In this document: positions 37,803-51,465 of the stretch, one piece after another | Numbering within the stretch: the first letter of the stretch is position 1 | Layout of the letters: each line of letters begins with the position of its first letter | Assembly (NCBI GenBank): GCA_013397865.1 | Contig: VZTI01003805.1 | Location: 703,358 to 767,357 of the forward strand | DNA: 64,000 bases | Source of the DNA: Struthidea cinerea | Lineage: Eukaryota > Chordata > Aves > Passeriformes > Corcoracidae | Direction of reading: 5' to 3' | Notes under the pieces: model-generated | Seen by the model: only the letters and a program-made list of their open reading frames with translations | The model's database searches: none | Told to the model about the DNA's origin: nothing | Program-made: the position numbers and the translations under genes

Positions 37803-39012
37803 TTAATTGGGTTTTAAACACCCAACAACTATACCATGAGAATTGTGCACGCTCACAGGGGGGCTTTCAGCACAATCTGCAGGATGCCTGTAATGCTTCA
37901 GTGTTTTGTTTCATTTTATGAGCTGCAAATTTACTTTATCTCCAGTAGGTTAACGAGTTGAATGTAACTATTTAAAATATGTAAGTGTCGATTTCTAAAA
38001 TGCACTTTAGGACAGTTCACTCTAAATGCCTTCCAATTCTTTGCTGTGTGTATTCCAATAAAAATGGATATGATGATTGCTCATAGATGTAGAGTAAGGG
38101 AGTGAGTTATAAAGAGTAAGTTGTTAAAACATTATGCATTCTAATATGGCATCAAAATTCAAGTGACTTCTTGATAAAATTAGCCTGAAGGCTCTGGATA
38201 TGTGTCTCTAACTGCATCATTCAGAGGTGCAGATCAATTTGGTACTTGTTGTTCTCAAAAACTGATATGAAAAGAAGTTTTTAAGACACATTGAATATAA
38301 GTGGGTTTTACCCTTCCTGTCCCAAAATCCTGCATTATGTGGAAGATGGATGATTCTTAAAATCCATCTTTTAAGAAACTACTTGAGTTTGTGTAAATCT
38401 CTTATGGTGCTTGATGGTGAAGTATGCCTGATCCTATTGGCTTTTTGGCATAGGTTGGGTGTGTAGATGATGTTCAAGCTTGGCAGAAATTAAAGGGATT
38501 GTAAAAGTGGTTCAGGTTTTTTTGGGCCCTTATGGGGCTCAAGATACAGATGGAGTGTGAAGTTGACCAGTAGATTATTTAGGAGTATTGGGCTAGGAAA
38601 GACGGTTTTTGCCTATTACCCAAAAGCAATTTTTGGAACAGAATAGAAGTGTATGTGCTGAATTACAATTCATTTTAATGTAGCTTCTCTCTGTATTGAT
38701 TTTAAAGATGGCTCTGCATGGATTTGCAGTTTCCCAGCAGTTAATGCTGTTATTTAGATGTTTGCTCTTTGTACGTGGAATCTTGACCCTCATTAAATCA
38801 ATGTGAGATCTGCAGTGTATCTTGGTGGAATCAGAGTTTCAGCCTTTGTGTGTTTTCCTATAAATGTAAACAGTTATTTCAAAGCTTTTAATGTTGTTCT
38901 GCTAATAGTTGCCTTTATCCAAACAGGGGGAATGTTTGATTCAATCTCTTTCACCTTACGGCTTCCTGTGGTGTAACTGCTTTCACGGAGTCAACAGAAC
39001 AATTCTTGGTGG

Positions 39013-39057
39013 CTTTTGTTTGGTTGGTTTGTTTGGTTGTTTTTTTTTTTTTCTTTC
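39013..39057. repeat. T/G-rich low-complexity tract
   Basis: TTTGG-rich sequence leading into a T run. Low complexity only. Confidence 0.8.
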
Positions 39058-41279
39058 CAAAGTGCTTTTTATTCAACTTAAAACTATTGAGTGAGGCGTT
39101 GGCCAAGATGGGTATCCTGCAGGTTTAAGTGGGGTTATTCTTCACTGTGTTGCCTTTCAGAATACCTGTATTGGAGCAGTCTGTTTTGCTCGTTTTCTGT
39201 ATTCCAGCCCCATGATTCCTGTCTGTTACTGTTAAATGCTGTGAGTGTAGTAAAGTCAAGCAGTGCTGCACTTCCCAAGGTTTCACCTGTACTCATTTTG
39301 TGGAGCTGTTTTAAATCAGACCAATCACTTGAAGTTGCGTATCCCAAATATGGATAGTACTTGTCTGTTTTTCTAACAACAATTACTAAGAATTAATATT
39401 TCATTAATTTACTGCTACTTTACTTTGCATGTCTTAGGACAATTAAAATGAGGTGGGACACCTTTTATTTCATTTGATGAAAATTGCAATCAGATATAAA
39501 TATTAAGATTCTGCTTTTCTGATCAGCATTCATCTGTCACTCATTTGCTAGCAGATTAGAGTAAGTAAAGTAGGTGAGAAAAATACTCTCCTTATTTTGG
39601 GACTGATTTCCTCATTCTTTTTGACTTGTGTAGATTCTCCTCTCACTGAAATATGCACATGATTATCAATACTGTGTATGTGTTTATATATGTACTGCAT
39701 GTGTCTCTGATCATTATCAGCTTACAAGGACTTAATGACTTTTAAGACATGTGGGTTTTTTCCTCCTTAAACTCCAAGTTTCTGAAATCAAGCCACTAAG
39801 AAAATGTAGTCTTTTATCCCCAAAAAAATAATAAACTCTACCTGGAATGTGAGGGAGAAGCACAAAGGTTGTGCAGGTAAATCACAAAAGCTTACAAACA
39901 CAAAGGAAGTACTGAGTGTTTCCCTCATAATTTGGTGGGTTGTTTTTGTCTTGCACCTGGCTCTTGGAAATGCAATCAAAGTCCGACTGTAGCTGGAAAG
40001 TATTACACCCCTTGCCTATACTGGGTTGCAAGTTTGCAGTAATTGGGTTGAATTTCTTGGTTGTAAGAGGAGCTTGTAAGATATGGGTGGAACAAAGTTA
40101 AAATAATTTGTGAGCTCTCTGACGGTTTTCTGTGTGATAGATGATGTTGGTTTCTGAAATTTGGTTTGGAGTCAGTTTCACAAGGGCTACTAGCACAGGT
40201 CTATTTGTGACAGAATGCATAGGCAATAATATTTGATGTGTTTCTGAAGAAACTGTACAGCAATTGTGTTTGAAGGATGATTTTCCCTTTTTCTTATGAG
40301 AGCTACTTTAAAAATTCCTGAGCTACAGCTGAACAGATGGTATTTGCCATTATTGTCAGGCTTAGATCTTAGAAGTTCATTTTTTCTTCCTTAGTTAACA
40401 GAATTTTAAATTGGTGAGGAAAAATGGAAGCTAGAAAGATGTTAAATGTCTGATTTATACTTAATTGCCTTAAAAAGTCAGCATTTTGACAGTGGTCTTT
40501 AAACCGGGCACAGGTGGACTCAAACTCTTGATTTGGTGTCCTGAAGAGAAGAGCACTGGCTACTGAAGCCAGTTGTAGTTGGTTTCTATCTTTTTATTCC
40601 TCAAAAAAAGCATAAAGACTGTGTGTGTGTAAATGATCAAAGTGCAATCATTTCAGTGTTTTGCTGAAGGAGAAAGCACAAGATGAGGCAGAGTTATTGA
40701 GATGAAATCATTTGAAGAGAAATATTTTGAGGCTTATTTTGGGAAACCGATTTCCTTTTTTGTTTCCTCTGCACTCCTCCTTTAATGGTGGTCTTTGGTG
40801 CTATGGGATCTGTGGGCCTATTCCAATGGCTACAAAAATAATCAAGAAAAACACATCTATTTTCAGTAGGCTTGTGTTACCATTCAGCTGTCCATCTAAA
40901 TTTGTAGGGATTCACAAATCAAAAAGAACTGGAGCTGCTTGTGAAGATCAGCAAAAATATCTGAGAGAGAATATTTTTGGTGGAAACAACATGACCTCAA
41001 AAAAAGTCAGTCTGTTCATTGGATATTTGACTTTCTAATAATAAAAGATGCCAAGATATTTTGTCCAATATGTTCCTTTTTTTTTAATAACTTAAATCTG
41101 TGTAGATTTGAATATAATTCTTTCAGGTTCAAAATGTCAGTCTTGGTAAATAAATAACAATTACTTCAAACTAATTTGTAAGTTGCAAACTTCAATTTTT
41201 CTCTGCATTCTTCCAATGTTTATAAATACTTTTAAAGTCTGAGTACTTGAAAGCCTTTTAAATCACTGTTGGCACCTGC

Positions 41280-41660
41280 TGCTGTTGGGCTTTGTGGGCT
41301 GCAGGTCCGCCCTGAGTGCAGGGTAACTCAGTGGTTATGTCTGGTAGGAAGCAGCATTTGGGGTGAATGAGGACCCAGCTGGCAACAAAATGTTCTGTGG
41401 CCAATTTCTGCCCTACACAAATGGCTCTCCACGTTTTGTGTATTAAAGAACACTTCCTCCAGCAGAAGCGCGCTCCCAGAGCAGGTCACGTTGGGCACTT
41501 CGCCTTTCTGCAGGGGAGCATCCTTGGCTCGTGGAATGCACCCTGGCTGAGTGGGCAAGCGGGAAAACCTGGTGTTGGCGTGGCTGCAGCTGCACTGGTG
41601 TCTGCAGAACGCTGCCCTGGTGCCTGGGGGTGTGCAAACATATGGACAACATGTACACAA
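41280..41660. other. GC-richer patch inside intron 1
   Basis: About 380 bp with raised GC content and overlapping open frames on both strands (139 and 161 codons). Neither has splice sites in a fitting phase or a recognised domain. Confidence 0.4.
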
Positions 41661-44600
41661 GTGTTCAGGGAGGAGGGACTGGTGCGATGGAGAAAAGCAA
41701 GGGATAATCAAGGGCAATTCACTCCGGGAAGGGAATTGACTGTGCAACTGGAGGTGCCTTTTTTTAGAAAGTGCTTTAATTTGAGATGTCTTAAAAGAGC
41801 TAGTTCCCTTATAAGTTCAGGGGTATATTTGCTTCCCCCCTCCATTCTGTAAAATAAAAACTTGTCTTTTTTTCCAGTCTCAAAGAGTATATGTTCTTTA
41901 ATGTACAGTGGAATTTACTAGGGGATAAATCCTAAAATGCTGTAATGATTTCTTAAACTCTCCATTCGGACATGAAGAGCTAAATCCATGCATGGTTTAG
42001 CTTAACCTTCTTTGGAAAGACTTGAAGCTGAACAATATAAATGCTTTCTGTACAGAATGAGGCTGTGTACTTACTTTGTACAATAGAGAGCATTTAGTTA
42101 CAGCAAGATCAATGGAAGAGGAAAAATATTTTGGTATTTTGATAAGCAAAATGGTTGGCAAATCAAATTCTGAGGTTTCTAAGGCTTCAGTGCTTTCAGC
42201 ACTGCAAACCCTAACAGAGGGAAAGAGCTCTGAGCCACGAGCCCTCTCCAAAGATTTCAGATTGATGGGAAAACTTTGAAATTTTGTCAACTTTTGGGTA
42301 TGTGGCCTTGACTGTATTTCAGGAATCAGTTCTCATTGAGACCACAAATTCTAAAAATAAATTAGGGCAAGGGAATAAGGTCTGTTAGAGAAATTTAATT
42401 ATAGACCAGCTCCTGTTTCTTTGGAAGCTAATAAAACCCAATATATTTTTGCAAGACTTGCCAATATTGGCAGATTAGTGGATTTAGTGAAACCTTGAGA
42501 ATAGCTGAAGGGTAAACTGGGACATAGAAGGAAAATTAATTTTAGTCTGTATTTAAGTTCACCACTTTCTATACTAAAATACCTTCTACAAAGTGCTGAC
42601 TGTAGCATAACTGTAAAGGATTTTTGAGATTTTTGAGTTTATCTTTGCAAAATGTTTCCTGGGTATCTTTTTGCAGATCTTGTCTAACCCAATTCTTTTG
42701 GGCTGACCGCACGTTAGAGAATTATCTTATATTTCACAGAAGCAATTACTCTGATATAATTTATGACCTTCTGACCTTTTCACTTTCCTGCTGCAATTAT
42801 TACAATGACTGTGTTGAACAAAGGAGGAAATTGAAGGCCAAATACACAGGGGAGTTGAATCACCCAGGACCTGGAGAAGTCTGGTCTAATCTGTGGAAAG
42901 GGAGCTGATTGCAGTCTTTTCCTGTGTATAATGCAGATCTCTTTCTCAATTATTGTTGCACGCACAGTAGGAGAAATTTGATGATGGAGAGGTGAGGCAA
43001 GCAAGGAAATGCACAATGGTAACTCTCAGAAAAATAGCACCAGGGGGATGCTACTTATGAATTATTTTGCATTGTTCCTGGGCAGCACTAATAGCCGTGT
43101 TAGTCCCTCCTCATGTAGGGAGGAAAGGGATAGGAGCATGTGGGACATCATGTGCTACTCTTGCTTTCTTTGCCTCATAAGAAACGTAGCACCTTCTAAG
43201 GCTCCAAAGGCTGGGGAACTGAACTGAAGGACTCTGTGGTTACAGAAAAACAGTGTTTTTCCTGGTTGACTTGCAGTAGTTCAGCTGGTTTCATGTTCGT
43301 TATTACAAGTTAAATTTCCAGTCTCAGATATAATTGTAAAATTGAGTAAGAACTTTCTAAACTCGGCAATGTTTTCGTGATGCATATCAGTGTATATAGT
43401 AAGTCTGTCAAAATTCAGCACCCTGTGATTTCTGTGAGATCTGGAAAGCAGAAAGGAAATGAAATAGAACCTGTATTCTTTCACAATTTTAGGCATGTAG
43501 AAATTAATGTCTTATAAGGTAGGGCTTTGCTCCTAACTCAGTGCTTGTTGTTGCAGGAAGTTGATCTGAAATGTAGAAGAACTGGTATTTTAATTTCTGT
43601 AGTAACAAGTGCTGTTACATTTGCTGTTCCCACCATTAAGTGGAACTGATTGCCACCAGCTTTGTATGAGCCATCAGGGGGTAACTTGCTTTGGCTGAAC
43701 TTTGGAGTGCGTGCAGTAAAACTTTGAGAGTGACTTCTGCCCTTCAAAGGGAAGGTTCTGCATAGACTTTCCAAGATACCTGGCTCAGAACAACAGTTGC
43801 ACCTACCTTGGGAGGATAATGAGCTCCCCTGTGCTCAAATTGCACAAGAGCTGCAGCATCACGTGCTCACACAGGTATTTTTTCTCCAAGATGTGTTTGA
43901 TGGGGAGTGCACATGGTCATTGCATTGCAGAAAGGAAATGGAGATGTCATTGCCAGCCCATAGATCCAAATGGGTTCTGTAAGAGCATGACCCTGAAAAG
44001 TTGCTGCACTGCAGTGATTTAGCTGGAGACACTTTTTCTGCAGGGGAACTTCCATGCAGTATTTACTTTACAAAAATTGGAGAAAAAGTGTGTGCTCATT
44101 TTACCGGAGTATTGTTCGGAAGTATTCTTGTATTTCAGGGGTACATCAGCTCATGTGGAAATCAGTGGATCATTCTCCTAACTCCGGGAAAGTTGAGTCA
44201 GTCCATGTGTGCAGACCCTTGGTAATCTGCAAGTTTGCACACAGGAGTTCAGAATGTGTGAGAGAAATTGTGCTGATCATGCTTCATAGCCTTTGTACGA
44301 AGTAATGCTCCACATTTTTGTGACCTGAAATAGACATATAGTAGGTAGTATGCTTGAAAACCCAACAAAGCATGTGGCATCATGCTCCTTTGTGCTGGCA
44401 GAAATTATGGAGAGGATTTTCCAGTGATTTGCAATACTTTGTCTGGGTATGTGTGTGATAAAGTGAGACTTCTGTGTGACCAGTAAAACACCTGACTGCT
44501 ACTGAGATTAATATGTTCTGTTAACACTACAGACTTTGTCTAGGCAGGAGAAAAATAAACAGTGCTTTTGATTTTGAAATAAGTTTTCACCAGCTGCTGT

Positions 44601-47600
44601 CTGGGTTAACTTGATGTTACTTATGAATTGCTGTGTACATTATGTTTACCATGCAGCTGCAGATATGTTATTTTCAAACATCACTGAACGGAACATGCCA
44701 GGGGAAAATTTGCAACTTGTCTTCCTGGCTTTTGTAGCAGGAATTACATGAGGTTTGACCATTCTTCCTCTGTATTCAGACTAGGCTTCAATGTGACCAG
44801 TACCAGTGGTTTGGGTTTCTTTTTCTTTCTTTTTCATTCATAGTGGAGATACTGACTTTGTTCTTACTATACTAAGGCTATAAACTCCTTTTACATATGC
44901 TAATGGTTCACTTTTTCTGCTATAATTCTGGAACAAACTGTCTTTTGTGAATTTGGGCTTGGTATTTCAAAAGCATCTGGGTATCAAAGTCTTCAAATTG
45001 TTCTGGAGTGTAAACAGGTACCTGTGCAGAACTAGTTCAAATTTCAGGAAGGTTCTCGCTGTTCTTTCTTTCCTTTGCCTTTATAATAAGGGCAAATAGA
45101 TTTTAATTTTTTTTTGAGTTTTTGTTAAGGGTGTTAATTTTTGGATGGGATAATACTGCTGAAGTGCTTCATTTGCATAACAAATTACTAGAATGCAGTA
45201 TTGATTGCTATTCGTAAGCACCAACATTCACTGAATAGCTTGGAAAGCTGATTAAAAATTATAATTGACTTTATTCCTCTTTCTCCTGTTAATGTTTCCC
45301 TTTCCTGTCAAATTGTAAAGTTGGTTTTTGTCTTCAGTTTTTAAAAATAACCTGTCTTTTACACAGTCAAGAGACCTTTGCAGCCTGTTCTGAATTGTTC
45401 AGATGCAAAGTATGGGTAAGTGGGCTGAAGTCTCCTGGGGCTTCTTGATACCCTCTTTGTAACTCAGGTACGTTTAAAGAGAGAGTGTTTGCATATTTCA
45501 TGGTCTCTCAAGGTTAGAGAGTAAAATTTTAGTTTAAATGTTTTAGAGAACTAGAAAAGAACAAAAATGTTGATTTATTAAAAAAAATTATCATTACATA
45601 TGTCAATATTGCAAGTATCTTTAAAAATCTTGCCTTGAGCAAATTGCTACCTGACCAAATGATGTGGTTACTACTGGTGTGCTGAAAAGTGTCTTTATTG
45701 CATTAGTTTTAGTCACTATTTAGTTTAACTCATGTTCTGTAATGTGCAGGAGAAGATGACAAAAATCATGATACTGACCCTGTTTCTGAAGTCTTTGAGA
45801 TGAATATTGTGTGAGGCTGGGACAGTGTACTAGAAAGTCTTGCTTTGTGCTTGGGGCTCAGATTTTCCCAGTGTCTCTGGAAAATGCTGTTTAGCCCACC
45901 CAGACGTTTTGACCTTTTCTTTTTCTTAAGGTGCTGACAACCTGGGCAGGTTATCAACTTAATTGCAAGTCCTTTCAGTCAGGGAGATAATTCCTGAATC
46001 TGGAGTTCAGAGAAACTCAGCAAACTATTTTGCACAGGACACCACTGTTGCCATTCCTAACTCATGCCAGTTAATTTTTGATTGCATCCTATGAGAAATA
46101 TTTAATACTGTGGAGCAATTGGTAAGGAAATTATAACTAAGTGGAATTTATTTAAATAGCTTTTGCAGGTAGAAAAAAATATTATTAAAAGACTAAGAAG
46201 GCAGTTGATTTGCTCAACACTCAGCATAAGATGCATACTATTTGATGGACAGGGCTGTTTCTCTCAGCATGATACTTCTGAAGAGAAGATGGATTTTAAA
46301 AAGTCTCATCACCAATACATCTGAATGCAGCTGATAACACGATAAAGTTCATTGCATGTGCTTTTTGCAGTTTCTTGTGTTGTACTCAAACTTCTCATTC
46401 AAAATGTTGTGCCAGCAACTGAGGGAAATTACTTAGTCCAAGTTTAGGCTTACTTTAGGTGTATATATTGGTGGTTAGAATTTAAATTTATTTGTCAAGT
46501 AATGTGTAAAACTCTACCCTAAAGAAGGATTTTTCATGCTGTTAGCTCTTTTTAAATGCATTTGGAGCACTGATTCATGAAAATATTTCCCATTTTAAGT
46601 TGACTTCTTGAAGAGAACTGTAATATGACGTGAGCATTGAGCAGATTGTAAAGACTGCTTTAAAAATACTGTGTATCCTTGCTACGTGCCTTGTATTATT
46701 TATACGTACATACCCTGCATATTCTGAATAAATGATTGTATATGGAGTTCAACTGTTCATTTCCATTTAGGAGTAGGTTTTATGGATCTGTAGAGCAATT
46801 GATTGATTAGCTTTAGGCCACTGTTTCTATGAATGAAAATGGTGCATTTGTTAACTTCTTAAATATTAATTTGTAATTTTTGCAGGCAAGACCTGTAAAC
46901 AGTTGAAGCGTGGAAAATACAAATATGTTTTACGCATTTCTTAATGACTTGGTGAAAAAGTCATGCTTTTTGACTTAAGTTTAATGTCTGTCATGTTGTT
47001 ACAGAACACTTGTAGTTTGTTCTGTAATCAGATGGCTTTTCGGGATTGATATGCATCAGATTCGAATCCCTTTAAATATGCTAGCTAATGTATTTTCCTG
47101 GTTTTTTTCCTTCATTGAAGCCAACAGGGTGGCTTGTGAATGAAGTTGAAAGTAAAGAGATCAGAACTGGGCTTTCAGCTGGGAAATCGTAGCAGTGCAT
47201 ATTCTGCAGATCAAGATTAGTGTCCAGGGCAGTACAAAATTATGTGCTCTGTTTCTTTCAAGGAACTTATAAACACATATTTCACAGTGAGATGACTTTG
47301 TATTAGGATTTGCCACAAAATGTGCCACTGGAAAGAAGGAAGGCTCTGGGCTAAGACATCACTTGTGAAACACCATGGATTTGCTCTTCTTGCTTCCTTC
47401 TTGGCTCTGTGAGATTCCATGGACAGGATTTGGCTTGAAGTTTATTTTTCTTTGCTGCTTATTCTTCATGAAAGAGGCGTGATGCATTTTCTATTTTAAA
47501 TGCTGCTCTTTGCTCAGAGATGAGCCACATTCTGTGGTTATCAGCCTGTCTCCTGTTCTGTGCTCCCAAGCCAGATCTTTCCACTTTGTGTAGCTGAGTG

Positions 47601-48188
47601 AGGAACAAGGTGGAGTGCAAGGAAAGCAAGCAGTGCATGCTGCTTGTATGAGCCAGAACATGGCTTTATCTGGCTCCTTTTGTTCTTGTGAATGGGCAAA
47701 ATGATCTCTGACTTCTGTCACAAACCAGCTGGGTGGTGGTGGTAGAAGCACCATTGTCATTCACTCTCAGCTCTGCTGTTAAAGCAAATGTGAAGCAAGT
47801 ATCTCAGTTTTGAGTAGTGTGCTGAAAATGTGTTTCCCACTAAAACTTAGGAAGAAAACATCTTCCACAGCCCAGGTGCCCTATCCCAAAAAGTTTAGTT
47901 AGCTTGGAGGTACTCAGACTAGCTGGTTCTTTACTTCATTTCAATTTTCTTTCCTCCTGCTGTCTTACAATCTGTAGCTGTCCTTAATGGCACGCACGTA
48001 ATTCCTTTGGAATTGCAGTAACTCAGTTGCATTTTTACCCAGGATGTGGAGGCTGTGGCAGCAATACTGGAACCGTGGGCTTTTAAGTCCCAGGCTATTG
48101 TTCTTTCCATCCTTTCCCTCAGGGTTTTGTACTATTCCTGAGAAGCAGTTTGCAATTTTTGTATTTTTTAAATGTTTTGGTTGCTTGG

Positions 48189-48224
48189 CTTGTGGTGGGT
48201 TTTTTGTTTGTTTGGTTTTTTGTG

Positions 48225-48261
<37 letters not shown>

Positions 48262-48289
48262 TTTTTTTTTTTTTTGGGGGGTTTTTTTT

Positions 48290-48333
<44 letters not shown>

Positions 48334-48375
48334 GGGGTTTTTTTTTTTTGTGGTTTTTTTTTTTTTTTTTTTCTC
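48189..48375. repeat. Very long T-rich tract with G interruptions
   Basis: About 185 bp that is almost entirely T, broken by single G bases and short G runs (for example six G at about 48,276). It creates poly-Phe and poly-Lys open frames that are not genes. It may be the complement of an expanded poly(A) tail, a slippage product or an assembly artefact. Its true length in the genome is uncertain. Confidence 0.95.
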
Positions 48376-51300
48376 TTTGCTGACTCTGGTAGCTTTTAAA
48401 GAATTCTTTTCTCTTTGCATTATGTTTTATTGAAACTGTTAGCTATGATAAAGCTGATTTATTTATTTGGTCTCTTCAAGAAGACAGTGTGTGTGGCTTG
48501 AATCCTGTCCTGGGCCAGAGCTGGCTGTTCTGTCCACCAGCACCTGGGAGTTAATGGTACCTATTGCAGCTTTCCTGCAGTGGTCTCTAGAGCCAATGCC
48601 TTTTCCCAGCCTTGGACAAAGCTGGGGCTGAAAGTTGTGTTTGCTGCCTGTTCAAGGATTTGAGCAGCACCCTGGCTTGTTGTTCTCCATGTGGTCCAAA
48701 GGATGGAGCTTCTCCTGGAGCGCGTGTTTGTGCAGCGTCTGTGTTTCAGGGCTAAGGATGCTCTTGGTCTGTGTTCAGCAAAGCAAAGGGTCTCTGTCAG
48801 CTACCTCAGAGCGTCATAGCAACCACTGGATAATGCAGCAAGGTACGTGTGCTCTGTCTGGGACCAGAACTGGGGAGGAAGCTGATAATTAGGGCAATCA
48901 ACAGGGCAGTCTGTGAGTGATTTCCCAGACCCTGAGAGTGGTGCATTCAGCACTGTGTTGTTTACTCCAGGCTTACATATCTTTCTGCTTTGCAGGGTTT
49001 TCCAAGAAGATTATTCATTATTCTAAGCATCCCCACACCACCTGAGAAATGTGGGTTTTTTGGTTCGGCTCTGATAGCAATAGTTGCACTTTGTTCCTTA
49101 AACTAAATTACAGTATGACTGTGTGTTTCAAGGACAATTGAAAAACATGGTGAATGCTGCTGGTAATTACTGATTTGTGAGTTGCTGTTGCAGTGTACAT
49201 CACACTGGCATTCTTTCATGTTTTCCTGTTATCCTCTTACAGTGTCATTAAGATATGTGAGCCTTCGTGGCACAGCAGGGGCCCATTTGGTGACAGGGAT
49301 GCCTTGTCATTACCGAGGCAGGAATATGCAGGTTACCACGCAGTGATTATGCCCTGGCTGGAAATTGCTGTTCAGGGCTTTAAAAATATTTTTCTTAGGG
49401 TATTGCTAGTTTTCCTATCACCCCAATTTATTTTTAAGTTTTTCCTCTGGCAAAAACACTAAAGGAGCCTCAGAAAACAGAGCTGGGAGAGAAGCTTGCA
49501 GGCTAATTTTTTTTACTTTTTTTTTTTCCAGGCAGAGCACTTGTCTCTTATCTCTACTTTCCTTTTGTGTATGTTTTTAGTTTAGCATTTCTAGCTACTG
49601 TAAAATAAGGGTGTTATTTTTAATAGGTGCAAAATTATAGATAAGAATGGTTCAAAAGGGGGGGAAAAACCACCCACCAAACCCCCAAAGCAATCCTATA
49701 TTGTAATACAGATGCTATTTATATTTGCTTTTGGTGTATTTAGGCATAACAGCCAGACTCTTGGCCTTGATTCGGAATGAAACATTGTTTTCTTTTACTT
49801 TATTGGCTAGGGAAAGTTAAGAATTGTTTGTTTGGGTTTTTTTATTCTTCTCCTTAAAAATTCTATATGAATTAGGTTTTAGACTGCATAAAGTGTGTAA
49901 CTACTCTTATTGATTTTTCTCACTAATGGATTAATGGTCATCTCTCTTCTTAGCTGGTCTCCTGAGATTCTGTAGGTCACACAGTAACATAATAAAATCA
50001 AACACAGACATGTTATTTGTTAAACTATACACCATGAATAGAAAATGAGGTCTGAAGTGACTCTTTGGTCTCTCTTGTATTTTATTTTACTGCTGACTTT
50101 GTTCTTGTGGGTTTTGTGGGTTTTTTTTAAATACCATGAAATATTAATAAAGAAAAAGCAGTAAGTGACAGAAACTACTGCTCAGATGGAAGTGTCATGT
50201 TGTTATATTAGGAGTAGCTGACAGATAAAACATTAATTATAATCTAATTGTTTGCATTCATGTACAAAAAAAAAAGAATCAGAAAAATGTCTCCAATGTT
50301 TTTACCTCCCTTTGTCCTTCTGTGAAATCAAGATTAGTGGGAAACGTTTCATAAGGTGAAAAAGGGGACCTAAGATGATGTGTGAGCCATTTAAGAAATA
50401 ATTTCTTACATTCATTTTTTTACTTCATAAAATTCAAGGGGGAATAATAAAGCCATGAGTGTAACAACAGCGACTCCTTCTTATTTGAGAAGAGGTCTCA
50501 GAACAGAATTAAGACAAAGCTTTATTTTAGTATTCATAGCAATAAAATTAAGCCAATTAATATTTTTAATAATTTAGAAGTTGTTCCCCATCTTGGCTGT
50601 TTATTCTTGTCAAAATGTATTATAAATGTCATTTGAAAATAAATCTCTTTTAATGTGATGCAGCTTTACCTTGCAGGGGAAAGCATCTCTCAGCAGCACA
50701 TTCTTTTGTGGTTTCTTTGTCTAAGTCTGTGAACAGACCTTTTTTACCTTAGATTACAGCTCATATCACTGATTGCTCTCTTTGTAGGTTCTCCTGTGCC
50801 ATTTAATGTGCAGGGTTTCATACAGCATGCAGTTCAAGGACACAATGAGGAAGGCTGTGGTTCTTTTCAGACTTATACAGGGCATCTCTTCTATCCTACA
50901 TTCTTTAATAGCAGCAGAATCTTTGTTCCATTTAGACAGTTATTCTGCAGTCAGAATGCTACTGTTGAATTTAACTTTCATTAACTAGGAACAGATAGTA
51001 CTAAACAAAAGCCAAAGTAATTTTGAAGAACCTTCTGATACTATAAATACAACCAAGACTGGCAGTGGCTTTAACCAGTGGGTGTCATGTGTACATGGGC
51101 CTTCTTTTAGATGACTTTTAAAATGATTTGATGGATTCTGGTAAGAGCTTCCTGTATTTCTGACAGTTTTTTATCAAGTCAATGGCATCACAGTTCAAAT
51201 AGCTACTCAAGAAGAGGCCTAAATTGTAACAGAAAACCAAAGTCAGCCAACTTGAATGCAGTATATAAATAAAAAGAGAAAGCTGCTGTTCCTCTTTCCG

Positions 51301-51400
51301 GTCGTTTGCCCATAGCTCCCCCTGCATTTTAGGGCCTGTAAAATGGGCTAGTTTTGATTAAACTGGCTGTGGTGTGATTTTTGTTGGTTTTTTATTGCAG

Positions 51401-51465
51401 TCAGCAAAGAAGTTTTACTGCTGAGCAAATCAGTCATTTGCACAAGTATGAAAAAGCAAATTCAG
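51401..51465 (+). CDS. Predicted internal coding exon 2
   Basis: A strong acceptor (TTGTTGGTTTTTTATTGCAG) and a consensus donor (TTCAG/GTAAGAAG) bound 65 bp. Joined to exon 1 in phase 2, the first base completes a Ser codon. The exon then reads QQRS followed by FTAEQISHLHKYEKANS and ends in phase 1. This frame has no stop and a soluble, helix-prone composition (Glu, Gln, His, Lys, Tyr) unlike random AT-rich DNA. Frame 0 has a stop; the third frame is open but meets a stop in exon 3. The segment would lie just after the hydrophobic leader, in the lumen or outside the cell. The protein family was not recognised. Confidence 0.55.

Larger units (their letters stand above)
31236..51400 (+). other. 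Predicted intron 1 (about 20 kb)
   Basis: It begins GTACCG inside the CpG island and ends with a pyrimidine-rich tract and TTGCAG. It contains only AT-rich unique DNA, simple repeats and an unassigned duplicated segment. A splice-like segment at 48,750-48,842 does not fit the reading phase and was rejected. Long first introns are common in vertebrate genes. Confidence 0.45.

Noticed and set aside
37688..37921. 77-codon open frame over repeat copy B
   Set aside because: The equivalent frame in the related copy at 34,795 is broken by a stop codon, so coding conservation is not supported.
47965..48433. Poly-Phe (plus) and poly-Lys (minus) open frames
   Set aside because: Produced by the T-rich tract at 48,189-48,375.
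48750..48842. Splice-flanked 93-bp segment on the plus strand (TTTCAG ... CAAG/GTACGT)
   Set aside because: Its open frame needs a phase that exon 1 does not provide. In the required phase it meets a TAG. It is best seen as a pseudo-exon, or at most a poison exon.
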